The notes beneath the pieces were generated by a model. That model ran no database searches. It was given only the letters and a program-made list of their open reading frames with translations, and had not been told where the DNA came from. The translations under genes and the position numbers were made by a program. This document shows positions 1 to 7,726 of a stretch of 64,000 bases of DNA, in pieces. Every line of letters begins with the position of its first letter. The stretch's first letter is position 1. Source of the DNA: Actinomycetota bacterium (GTDB lineage: Bacteria; Actinomycetota; Actinomycetes; S36-B12; UBA5976); the NCBI GenBank assembly GCA_009698575.1, contig WLPX01000001.1, forward strand, positions 252,924-316,923, in the 5' to 3' direction.

Positions 1-231
1 ACCGTACCTGGCGGGATTAATGTCGCCGCCGCCTGCAAGCAAGACACCTTGGTAACCCTGAAGTCGCTGCTGCCAGTCACTTTCTGGCGCAGCCAACAGG
101 GTTACTGGATCAGCTCCCGCATCCCAGAGTGATTCCAGCAACGCTCGCGAACTGACGACTCCGGCATATCTAAGTGCCGAAGCCGAGTTTGTAAACCGCC
201 CTATTAGTGCGATTTTGGGACGTAACGACAT
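1..231 (-). CDS. Gamma-glutamyl-GABA hydrolase-like class I glutamine amidotransferase (partial, N-terminus only)
   Basis: The first 77 codons of a gene running off the left edge; ATG at 231. The N-terminus has an IALIGR strand, then a helix, then LLAGGGDINPARYG near residues 64-77. That GGGD-x-x-P-x-x-YG motif is diagnostic of the peptidase C26/PuuD family, which hydrolyses gamma-glutamyl amides (for example gamma-glutamyl-GABA in putrescine breakdown). The catalytic Cys and His/Glu lie outside the window, so activity cannot be confirmed. It is divergent from the aromatic operon starting at 333, with a 100-bp shared intergenic region. Family sure, substrate unknown. Confidence 0.8.
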   Translation of the reverse strand, partial: MSLRPKIALIGRFTNSASALRYAGVVSSRALLESLWDAGADPVTLLAAPESDWQQRLQGYQGVLLAGGGDINPARYG

Positions 232-260
232 TTCACCAGCCTAATGAAAGAATTACCTAA

Positions 261-275
261 ATTTGGTTCCCAAAT
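261..275. promoter_or_regulatory. Perfect palindrome in the divergent promoter region (candidate operator)
   Basis: ATTTGG, spacer TTC, CCAAAT form a perfect 6-bp inverted repeat midway between the divergent starts at 231 and 333. Position and symmetry suit a dimeric repressor controlling the aromatic operon. No regulator gene lies next to it, so the binding protein is unknown. Confidence 0.35.
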
Positions 276-332
276 CACTAGATTTAACGTATCGTAATTC
301 GTTAGTACCCGAACGACTTTTCAGGGGATGGC

Positions 333-1796
333 ATGACAATGGCAACAGTTGCTGGGGTTGAAGTTGATACTCGGCATTTCATCGGCGGTAAGCGGGTTGC
401 CTCCGATTCCACATTCGCGGATCATTCCCCAATAGATGGCACTTTTCTGGCGGACATTTCCCGCGGTGGAAAACGTGAAGTTGATTTAGCTGTTGCGGCC
501 GCAAAAGCTGCCTTTCCAATTTGGTCACAAATGTCGCCAGCTGAACGTGGCGCTATTTTAAATCGGGTCGCAGACATTATCGAGTCACGGATCGAAGACT
601 TAGCAATAGTTGAAACCACCGACAATGGCTCGCTGCTTCGATCACATCGTCGTGGTGTTATGCCCCGCGTTGCCATGAACTTTAGATTCTTTGCTGACTA
701 CGCGATGAATCAACTGAACTACCCAGACTTTGAAACGCGCGGACATACCAATCACGTAACTTGGGATCCAGCAGGTGTTACCGGAATCATCACGCCTTGG
801 AATGCGCCACTTATGCTCGCGTCTTGGCGAATCGGTCCAGCCCTTGCAGCTGGCGATACCGTCGTAGCAAAACCACCTGAGTGGGCACCGCTAACTGCTT
901 CCCTACTTGCAGACATAACTGTGGAGGCAGGTATGCCACCAGGGGTTTTCAATGTGGTTCAAGGTTTTGGCGAAGAAGCTGGCGCAGCCTTAACTGCGCA
1001 CCCAGATTTATCTCGCATTTCATTTACTGGTTCAGTACCGACCGCAAAACTTGTCGCTAAAGCAGCAGCCGAAAATCTTGTGCCATGTTCATTCGAACTT
1101 GGTGGCAAAAGTCCGCTCATCATCACTGACGATGCGGACTTAGATATCGCAGTCACTGTTGCCGTTGAGCAGTATGACAATGCTGGACAAGTTTGTTTGT
1201 CAGGTACTCGGTTCTTGGTGCAACGTGGAATTGCCGACAAGTTCAAAGCAGCATTTATCGAGCGAGCTAAGCAAATCAAACAGGGCGACCCGCGAGATGA
1301 AGCTACTGACATTGGGCCGCAAATTCATCCTGAACATTTTTCTCGCGTAAAGGGATTCGTTGATCGCGCAGTAGCCGAAGGTCAGACCGTAGTTTTGGGT
1401 GGCGGGCCTAATTCAGAGTTGGGCGGAAACTTCTTCTTGCCTACTTTGATTGATAATCCAACAGTTGGCAGCGAAATCGTAACGCAAGAAGTTTTTGGCC
1501 CAGTTCTATCTATGCAGCAATTCGATACTGATGCCGAAGCAATTGAAATGGCTAACGGAACAGAATTTGGATTAGCCGCAGTGGTTGTTTGTGGAAACAA
1601 AAAACGTGCCCAAGCAATTACTGACCGACTCGTCGCTGGCACGATTTGGGTTAACTGCTTCTTTGTACGCGATCTTGGTGCGCCATTTGGTGGTTCTAAG
1701 AAATCAGGTATTGGCCGTGAAGGCGGAATCTGGTCATTTGATTTTTATGCAGACGTAAAGAACACGGTCTTTGCGCCTAACGGTTGGAAGGAATAA
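333..1796 (+). CDS. HpaE-like aldehyde dehydrogenase (carboxymethyl-hydroxymuconate semialdehyde dehydrogenase family)
   Basis: A full-length NAD(P)-dependent aldehyde dehydrogenase of 487 aa. Visible residues: Asn157 in PWNAP, Lys180 in VAKPPE, the FTGS cofactor motif at 231-234, general base Glu255 in FELGGKS, and catalytic Cys288 in NAGQVC. The N-terminal third (AVAAAKAAFPIW, VETTDNG, PRVAMNFRFFADY) reads like HpaE, which oxidises the ring-cleavage semialdehyde of homoprotocatechuate to the dicarboxylate. The next two genes are HpaD-like and HpaG-like, supporting this role; betaine-aldehyde-type activity cannot be excluded from sequence. ATG at 333 follows AGGGGA; an in-frame ATG at 339 is an alternative. 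First gene of a five-gene operon. Confidence 0.82.
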   Translation: MTMATVAGVEVDTRHFIGGKRVASDSTFADHSPIDGTFLADISRGGKREVDLAVAAAKAAFPIWSQMSPAERGAILNRVADIIESRIEDLAIVETTDNGSLLRSHRRGVMPRVAMNFRFFADYAMNQLNYPDFETRGHTNHVTWDPAGVTGIITPWNAPLMLASWRIGPALAAGDTVVAKPPEWAPLTASLLADITVEAGMPPGVFNVVQGFGEEAGAALTAHPDLSRISFTGSVPTAKLVAKAAAENLVPCSFELGGKSPLIITDDADLDIAVTVAVEQYDNAGQVCLSGTRFLVQRGIADKFKAAFIERAKQIKQGDPRDEATDIGPQIHPEHFSRVKGFVDRAVAEGQTVVLGGGPNSELGGNFFLPTLIDNPTVGSEIVTQEVFGPVLSMQQFDTDAEAIEMANGTEFGLAAVVVCGNKKRAQAITDRLVAGTIWVNCFFVRDLGAPFGGSKKSGIGREGGIWSFDFYADVKNTVFAPNGWKE

Positions 1797-1799
1797 ATC

Positions 1800-2708
1800 A
1801 TGGGTGAAATTGTTGGAGCGGGCCTGTTGGCACATGTGCCGACCATTGTCTTGCCACTTGAGATTCGTAAGGAACTCAACAACGGCAAAGACTTCACGCT
1901 GGTCGCTGGTTTAGAACAACTTCGCAAAGACGTATTTGAGACTGTCGACTACGACACAGTCATAGTCTTTGATTCCCACTGGGCGACCACAGTTGAGTTC
2001 GTAGTGACCTCACATGATCGTCGGGAAGGTTTCTATACCAGCGAAGAACTACCGCGCGGAATGTCATCAGTACCTTTTGATTGGAAGGGCGATCCTGCGC
2101 TAGCCAAAGAAATCGCATCACTTGGCGAAAAGCATGGCACTTGGATTACTCCTATCGATAACCCACATTTGCCAACTTTCTATGCGACTTTGAATCTCTG
2201 GATGTACCTAGGTAAAGGTCTAAACAAGAACTGGATCAGTATCGGCATGTGCCAAACCGGTGATGACGAAGACAACTTACGGTTAGGTCGCGCAGTAGGT
2301 GAAGCAATTGCAAACTCGGATCGTAAAGTCTTGCTAATTGCTTCCGGTGCTTTGTCACATACTTTCTGGCCATTGCGTGAACTACGAAAGCATGAATCTG
2401 CAGATCTGAATTCAATTTATACGCCAGAAGCTCGGGCTGCCGATGAAGAACGTATCGCTTGGTACCTAGCAGGCGATCATGCCAAGGTACTCGACACTAT
2501 GGATAGCTTCCATAAGTACAAGCCAGAAGCACGCTACGGACACGGCATGATGATGCACGGCGCCCTTGGTGAAAAAGATTGCACAGCACCTGGTCGTCAA
2601 TATGGCGATTATGAAAACTCAATTGGAACCGGCCAAGTGCACATCTGGTTTGACCAACCCACAGGCGGATTTCCTGCGGTAAAGCATCCGGTAGTGTCAC
2701 GTGGCTGA
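1800..2708 (+). CDS. Class III (LigB-type) extradiol catechol dioxygenase, HpaD-like
   Basis: 302 aa, matching the length and architecture of E. coli HpaD (3,4-dihydroxyphenylacetate 2,3-dioxygenase). It would use non-haem Fe(II) and O2 to open a catechol ring next to the hydroxyls. Shared landmarks are His12 in AHVPT and His60 in FDSHWA (expected metal ligands), the FYTSEELPRGM block, His187 in SGALSH (expected acid/base), and Glu243 near the C-terminus as probable third ligand. It begins 3 nt after the aldehyde dehydrogenase stop, so the two are probably co-translated. The exact catechol cannot be read from sequence; homoprotocatechuate is the default. Confidence 0.82.
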   Translation: MGEIVGAGLLAHVPTIVLPLEIRKELNNGKDFTLVAGLEQLRKDVFETVDYDTVIVFDSHWATTVEFVVTSHDRREGFYTSEELPRGMSSVPFDWKGDPALAKEIASLGEKHGTWITPIDNPHLPTFYATLNLWMYLGKGLNKNWISIGMCQTGDDEDNLRLGRAVGEAIANSDRKVLLIASGALSHTFWPLRELRKHESADLNSIYTPEARAADEERIAWYLAGDHAKVLDTMDSFHKYKPEARYGHGMMMHGALGEKDCTAPGRQYGDYENSIGTGQVHIWFDQPTGGFPAVKHPVVSRG

Positions 2709-3579
2709 GTATCGTCGCATTCTGCTTGATGGCTTTGCAGTACAAACAATTCGCCATGGTGAAACTCTCGTTGCACCAGATGGCAGAGAAGTCGCAATTG
2801 CTAATGCAATTCACTTGCCGCCAAGTGAGCCGACAAAAATCATTGCGGTTCATTTGAATTACGACAGTCGCACCAAGGAGTTCATGACTAAACTTCCCGC
2901 GGCGCCAACGTACTTCCACAAGCCAATTACTGCTCTCAATAGCCACTTGGGATCAATCGTTCGGCCGCAAGGTTGTAAATGGTTGAACTACGAAGGCGAG
3001 ATCGTAATTGTGATTGGCAAAACTTGCCGCAACATCAGTCCAGCAGAGGCGGGCGATTACATCGCTGGCTACACCATTGGTAATGATTACGGATTACATG
3101 ACTTCCGAGATACCGATGCCGGTTCTATGTTGCGAGTAAAAGGCAGCGACACCTTGGCACCAGTCGGTCCTGGCTTGATAACCGACTGGGACTTCCGCGG
3201 AAAACAAATTCGCACTTTAGTTAATGGCGTTGTTAAACAAGATGACAACACCAGCAACATGGAATGGGACATGCATTACCTAGTGGCTGACATTGCGCGA
3301 ACCATCACGTTAGTTCCTGGCGACATTTTGTTCTCCGGAACGCCAGCTAACTCTCGCCCAGTGGAGCCTGGCGACGTGGTTGAAGTAGAAGTTGAAGGCC
3401 TTGGCAAATTGACTAACACAATTGTCACCGGCCCAACTGCAATCCGTACCGATGTCGGAGCGCAACCGACGGAAAGTGAAGAAGTGGTCTCCACCGCCAT
3501 GGGTGGCGACTGGGAGTTCCGCGGAATTAGAACTCCATCTAAAGATCTGTATCCATCAACTGTTGAGGAGAAGAAATGA
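2701..3579 (+). CDS. Fumarylacetoacetate hydrolase-family enzyme, HpaG-like isomerase/decarboxylase
   Basis: 292 aa with a C-terminal FAH fold. The divalent-metal site is visible as Glu98 and Glu100 in NYEGEIVIVIGK and Asp129 in IGNDYG. In homoprotocatechuate catabolism HpaG decarboxylates and isomerises the ring-opened triacid after HpaE, which fits its place as third gene. Other FAH members hydrolyse acylpyruvates. GTG start at 2701 overlaps the dioxygenase stop by 8 nt, implying translational coupling. The hydratase and aldolase that would finish the pathway (HpaH, HpaI) are not in the window. Confidence 0.78.
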   Translation: MAEYRRILLDGFAVQTIRHGETLVAPDGREVAIANAIHLPPSEPTKIIAVHLNYDSRTKEFMTKLPAAPTYFHKPITALNSHLGSIVRPQGCKWLNYEGEIVIVIGKTCRNISPAEAGDYIAGYTIGNDYGLHDFRDTDAGSMLRVKGSDTLAPVGPGLITDWDFRGKQIRTLVNGVVKQDDNTSNMEWDMHYLVADIARTITLVPGDILFSGTPANSRPVEPGDVVEVEVEGLGKLTNTIVTGPTAIRTDVGAQPTESEEVVSTAMGGDWEFRGIRTPSKDLYPSTVEEKK

Positions 3580-3767
3580 TAACCATCGATGTCGACATGG
3601 ATAAGTGCCAGCACTATGGCCAATGCGTGTTTGAAGCACCAGATATTTTTAAGTTGAATGACAACGACAAGCTTGAGTTTGTTGCTACCGCTGATGACAG
3701 TCGCAGAAGCGATGTTGAAAGCGCCGTGGATGTTTGCCCAATGCAGGCAATATCCATCGTTGAATAA
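3576..3767 (+). CDS. [3Fe-4S] ferredoxin, probable P450 redox partner
   Basis: A 63-aa small acidic electron carrier. The cluster motif is Cys11-x5-Cys17 with Cys54-Pro55. Tyr14 replaces the second cysteine that a [4Fe-4S] ferredoxin would have, so a [3Fe-4S] cluster is expected. This class typically donates electrons to actinobacterial cytochromes P450. ATG overlaps the upstream stop (ATGA), and the ferredoxin reductase follows 14 bp later. The only P450 in the window is 2.7 kb away on the other strand. Confidence 0.9.
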   Translation: MITIDVDMDKCQHYGQCVFEAPDIFKLNDNDKLEFVATADDSRRSDVESAVDVCPMQAISIVE

Positions 3768-3781
3768 CTGACACGTTATTT

Positions 3782-4987
3782 ATGTCAAAGTCAGTAGTTA
3801 TTGTTGGTGCTTCCATGGGCGGCTTGCGGGCAGCCGAAGCGCTGCGCAATAACGGGTTCGATGGCCAAATTGCGGTAATCGGTGAGGAAGTACACGCGCC
3901 TTATAACCGCCCACCACTATCAAAAGAAGTGCTGGCCAAGGAAGTTACTCATGAAGCTGTGGCTTTCAAGTTACGCGCTCAGGTTGAAGATGTCATTTGG
4001 AATCTTGGTGATCCAGCGACTTCGGTTGATTTAGAAAAGCAGGTTGTTACAACAGCCTCTGGCAAAACTTTTGAATATGACGGATTGGTGATTGCGTCCG
4101 GGTTGCGGCCACGGGTACTTGATCTACCAAATGGCAAAGTATCGGGTCGTCATACAGTGCGCACGCTAGATGATGCAATTGGATTGCGGGCTGCTTTAGT
4201 ACCTGGTGCCCAAGTCGTCGTAGCTGGCGCAGGATTTATTGGCTGTGAAGTTGCAGCTACTGCAAGAGGTTTGGGATGCGCAGTTACCAACGTCGCTATT
4301 GATAGTTACCCAATGATTCGCCCACTTGGCGAATTGCTTGCTGCCGAACTCCAGCGCAGACATGAATCCAAAGGTGTAAATTTTCGGTTGCAGCGTGGAA
4401 TCAAGGATTTGACCGGAACCGATTCGCTGTCTGGAGTAATTCTGGATGACGGGGATTTCTTAGAAGCCACGGTGTTGGTTGAAGCAATTAGTTCACACTG
4501 CAATGTTGAGTGGCTGGCAAATACCAATCTTGATATTTCTAATGGCGTGCTTACTGATTCAGCGCTTCGAGCTGTAACTACCGAAGGTCAGTCAGTCGAC
4601 GGAGTTTATGTAGTTGGCGACTTGGCTAGATTCGCCAATCCACTTTTTGATGATGAGGCTAGACGAATCGAGCATTGGAACATTCCTACCGAAACTGGAA
4701 AGCGAGTAGGTGCCGCATTGAGTGCTTACTTGGCAGAAGCGGATCACTTTGCAGAACTAGCTGCCCAAACTTTCACTCCATTGCCGACTTTTTGGTCAGA
4801 TCAATATGAAATGAAAATTCAAGGCTTTGGCATGCCCGGTCTCGCAGATCGATACGAATTAGTTGATGGCGAATTATCCGATGAACTTGTTATGGCTTAC
4901 TTCCGAAATGATGTGTTAATCGGTGTTGTTGGTATTGGAATGACTGCAGAAGTTATGAAATACCGCAAGCAACTTCTCGGCACCTAG
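3782..4987 (+). CDS. FAD-dependent ferredoxin reductase (NAD(P)H:ferredoxin/rubredoxin reductase family)
   Basis: 401 aa with two dinucleotide-binding motifs: an FAD-binding segment at residues 5-14 (VVIVGASMGG, second glycine altered) and NAD(P)H-binding GAGFIG at 149-154. A C-terminal VYVVGDLA segment contacts FAD. It would pass electrons from NAD(P)H to the ferredoxin encoded just upstream and on to a P450 or other oxygenase. Last gene of the operon: its TAG shares bases with the TAG of the convergent asparaginase gene, the stops overlapping within CTAG at 4984-4987. Confidence 0.88.
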   Translation: MSKSVVIVGASMGGLRAAEALRNNGFDGQIAVIGEEVHAPYNRPPLSKEVLAKEVTHEAVAFKLRAQVEDVIWNLGDPATSVDLEKQVVTTASGKTFEYDGLVIASGLRPRVLDLPNGKVSGRHTVRTLDDAIGLRAALVPGAQVVVAGAGFIGCEVAATARGLGCAVTNVAIDSYPMIRPLGELLAAELQRRHESKGVNFRLQRGIKDLTGTDSLSGVILDDGDFLEATVLVEAISSHCNVEWLANTNLDISNGVLTDSALRAVTTEGQSVDGVYVVGDLARFANPLFDDEARRIEHWNIPTETGKRVGAALSAYLAEADHFAELAAQTFTPLPTFWSDQYEMKIQGFGMPGLADRYELVDGELSDELVMAYFRNDVLIGVVGIGMTAEVMKYRKQLLGT

Positions 4988-5934
4988 ACCGAAAATGCTG
5001 GGATAACTTTTCCAACGTGAACGCCGCCACCAAATAGTTCCTGACTATCTAGTTGGCGCTCGACTTCTTGGGAAACCACACCCATTACTTTTTGCAAAAT
5101 TGACATTGCCACAACGATGCGAGCTCGATCAGCGCCGTCTTCGATTTTGATCGCCAATGCTCGCCCATCCCCTAGGCCAATTCCATAAACGGCTTCGGCG
5201 CCATCTTTGGCTACCAAGCCTGGGACACCTTGCATAAGTTTGGTGACATCACGCCGAGTGCCGCCAAGGTACTGCGGATTTTCTTTGATTGCAGTTGCGA
5301 TTTTCTTTTGATCTGCGTCAGCAGCAGGTCCGGCAAACTGAGAAAAAGATCTGGCTAGTCCCGTTAGTGACATGGACATTAATGGTGCGCCACAGCCATC
5401 AACTCCAATGTGTGCAACTTTTTCGCCAGTTACGGACTCGATCGTTTCGCGGCAGGCTTCTTGCATTGGATGATTTGGCTTCAAGTAAGTCTCGGTATCC
5501 CAACCATTCAAAACGCTGGTAAAAAGCATGGCCGAGTGTTTGCCGCTGCAGTTCATATATAGGGATGCTTTACCCATTCCCGCAGCCAAGAAAGTATCTC
5601 GCTCAATTTCGTCTAACGGCCAGTCCGGTGGGCATTTCAATGAGTCAGTATCTAGATTTGCCCCGTTTAAGATATCGCGCACACCATCTAGGTGAAAGTC
5701 CTCGCCACTATGAGATGCACAAGCAAGCGCAAGTAGTTCATTCTTAAGTGGCAGGCCGTTTCGAACCATAGCCAAACCTTGCATCAGTTTGTTTGAAGAC
5801 CTGGGAAACATCGCACTGGTGACATCACCAATAGACCATTCGACTTTGCCTTGGTCATCGACCACGACCGCGCTACCGAAGTGAGCCCCTTCGACCAGGC
5901 CACTGCGAACCACATATGCAACAGGAACTGACAT
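4984..5934 (-). CDS. L-asparaginase, Rhizobium etli type (AnsA/asparaginase II family)
   Basis: 316-aa cytosolic enzyme hydrolysing asparagine to aspartate and ammonia. The class is unrelated to E. coli AnsB and has a beta-lactamase-like fold. Diagnostic features are an SxxK motif at Ser46-Lys49 in PRSSNK, NCSGKH with Cys129 and Lys132, and Cys181 in DGCGAP. Cys, Lys and Cys form the zinc site in the R. etli enzyme ReAV. No signal peptide. Single gene between the aromatic operon and dtd, with no obvious link to either. Confidence 0.88.
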   Translation of the reverse strand: MSVPVAYVVRSGLVEGAHFGSAVVVDDQGKVEWSIGDVTSAMFPRSSNKLMQGLAMVRNGLPLKNELLALACASHSGEDFHLDGVRDILNGANLDTDSLKCPPDWPLDEIERDTFLAAGMGKASLYMNCSGKHSAMLFTSVLNGWDTETYLKPNHPMQEACRETIESVTGEKVAHIGVDGCGAPLMSMSLTGLARSFSQFAGPAADADQKKIATAIKENPQYLGGTRRDVTKLMQGVPGLVAKDGAEAVYGIGLGDGRALAIKIEDGADRARIVVAMSILQKVMGVVSQEVERQLDSQELFGGGVHVGKVIPAFSV

Positions 5935-6006
5935 GTGACTATCGTTCCACGGCCAGATACCTAATGCCTAATGCAGATACCCTTGCTTATCCAGCAGAAT
6001 GTACTC

Positions 6007-6477
6007 ATGCGTGCAGTTATTCAGCGAGTCGATAGTGCCAGTGTTGAAGTCGAGGGCAAAGTTATTGGGTCATTTACTGGTCCAGGCTTACTCGTATTAA
6101 TAGGCGTAAGTGTCGACGACGATGACAGTAAGTGCGCAGTCCTTGCTGACAAGATTTGGAAACTCCGAATTTTTGAATCAGCCGCTCTAAAAGCTGTAGG
6201 TAAAACAGTTAATTCTGAATCAGTAGAAGTTGCTGCAGCTGATGCAAACCTGCCAATTCTGGCAATCAGCCAATTCACGCTATTTGCAGACACCACAAAT
6301 GGCCGCCGGCCGACATGGCAACAAGCAGCGCGTGGGCCACAAGCTGAACCATTAGTTGAAAATGTAGTTACAGCCTTACGCGGACTTGGAGCTCAAGTTG
6401 AAACCGGAAAGTTTGGAGCCGATATGCGTATCAGCGCAATTTGCGATGGACCGATGACTGTAACGGTTGAGGTTTAA
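6007..6477 (+). CDS. dtd: D-aminoacyl-tRNA deacylase
   Basis: 156 aa; removes D-amino acids wrongly attached to tRNA. The start MRAVIQRV is the classic family N-terminus, so ATG 6007 is chosen over the in-frame ATG at 5971. Catalytic signatures are SQFTLFAD near residue 98 and CDGPMT near the C-terminus, where most homologues read GPVT. Its TAA abuts the stop of the convergent P450 gene with no intergenic base. Confidence 0.95.
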   Translation: MRAVIQRVDSASVEVEGKVIGSFTGPGLLVLIGVSVDDDDSKCAVLADKIWKLRIFESAALKAVGKTVNSESVEVAAADANLPILAISQFTLFADTTNGRRPTWQQAARGPQAEPLVENVVTALRGLGAQVETGKFGADMRISAICDGPMTVTVEV

Positions 6478-7656
6478 TTACCAGTTTGCATTGAGAGCTG
6501 TAGGGGCTCGAAATTCCCAACCAGCAAACTCAACTTTGTCACTGTCAGGCAACGCGATTTCTGGCAAACCTTCTACGAGAATCTGAAGTGAAATTCGCTC
6601 AACGCCTCGCGCGAAAGCATGTCCCGCGCAAAAATGTGGACCATAACCAAAGGATGCATTGGATTGGCGCGGTCGATCCATGTCGAACGTGTCTGGGTTA
6701 GTAAATACCGTTTCATCTCTTGAGGCACTTGCGACAACAGCTGCGACTGCTGAACCCGCAGGGATAGTTACTCCGCCTAACTCCACGTCCTGAGTAGTCT
6801 GACGAGTCTGGGTACCGATCGGTGCGATCCAGCGCAAACCTTCTTGAATCACGTCATCCCAAAGTTCCGGGTTCAAGCGGAGTCGATCGAATGCACCTGG
6901 AATATTCGCTAGCGCGAAAAAGGTAGCTGCTGCGCCATGACCAGGTTCTTGCATACCACCCAAAATCGTAAGTTTAAGAGTTGGCAAAATATATTCGGCG
7001 CTACGTTTCTCGCCATCTGGCATTCCAGAATGCAACATGTGCGAAATCGTTGAATCATCTGGAGTAGCAAGTAGCCGTTCCATAATCGGTAGCAACTCAT
7101 CATTCATTTCAGCTTCTACTTCATCTGAAATCTTTTGCTTTTCTGGGTCGCGCTCAAAGTTTGTGGCACCCATGGCTAAGCCATGAAACCAGTGCTGCAA
7201 TGTGTCGGCGCTTAAATGACCTAGGCCTAGGACCGCACCTAAACTCAAAACCGAAATTGGTTCAAAATATGACGCCACTAATTCCCGACGATCATTTGAA
7301 ACAATTTCATCAAGTTGGTTCATTGCAATTGGAGTAACCAAATCATCGATGTAAGTGGAGACCATGCGTGGCCGATATTTGCTATCAAGACTCTTGCGCA
7401 TATTTAGGTGCTCGTCACCATCCATAGTCAGCAGACTTTTGCCTTTAAAGGAGCGATCTAGGGTGGAATCGGTAACTTGAGCGGTGAACAAATCTGGATG
7501 AGTTGTTACATATTCAACATCTTCGGCTCGGGTAACCAACCATAAGTTAACTGCTGGAACGTGAGCGACCGGCGCTTCTTTTCGTAATCTGGCATAAATT
7601 GGGTACGGATCGCGATCAAGATCCGCAACTGTTATTGATTCAGCAAACGTAGTCAC
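6478..7656 (-). CDS. Cytochrome P450, GcoA/CYP255A-like candidate aryl O-demethylase
   Basis: 392-aa soluble P450. Landmarks: haem loop FGYGPHFCAG with ligand Cys343, ExxR at Glu272-Arg275, and helix I carrying GGMQEPGHG at 233-241 in place of the usual acid-alcohol pair. That EPGHG block, the segments YIDDLVTPIA, PDDSTISHMLHSGMP and EGLRWIAPI, and the terminal GWEFRAPTAL match Amycolatopsis GcoA as I recall it. GcoA O-demethylates guaiacol to catechol, releasing formaldehyde. Two of the three pocket phenylalanines are kept (Phe70 for F75, Phe382 for F395), but Ala164 replaces F169. GTG start with GAAAGG six bases upstream; an imperfect inverted repeat (7661-7681) covers this SD. No GcoB-type reductase lies nearby; the ferredoxin and reductase at 3576-4987 are the plausible partners. 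Confidence 0.8.
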   Translation of the reverse strand: MTTFAESITVADLDRDPYPIYARLRKEAPVAHVPAVNLWLVTRAEDVEYVTTHPDLFTAQVTDSTLDRSFKGKSLLTMDGDEHLNMRKSLDSKYRPRMVSTYIDDLVTPIAMNQLDEIVSNDRRELVASYFEPISVLSLGAVLGLGHLSADTLQHWFHGLAMGATNFERDPEKQKISDEVEAEMNDELLPIMERLLATPDDSTISHMLHSGMPDGEKRSAEYILPTLKLTILGGMQEPGHGAAATFFALANIPGAFDRLRLNPELWDDVIQEGLRWIAPIGTQTRQTTQDVELGGVTIPAGSAVAAVVASASRDETVFTNPDTFDMDRPRQSNASFGYGPHFCAGHAFARGVERISLQILVEGLPEIALPDSDKVEFAGWEFRAPTALNANW

Positions 7657-7726
7657 AACTAACCTTTCGATAAGGAAAGTTAATCAGCAACGCAAGAGTT
7701 TGACTCGAGATTTAGTTAAAAACTCG

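Noticed and set aside
2497-2946. 149-codon minus-strand frame across hpaD/hpaG
   Set aside because: Cys/His/Trp-rich shadow of two well-supported genes.
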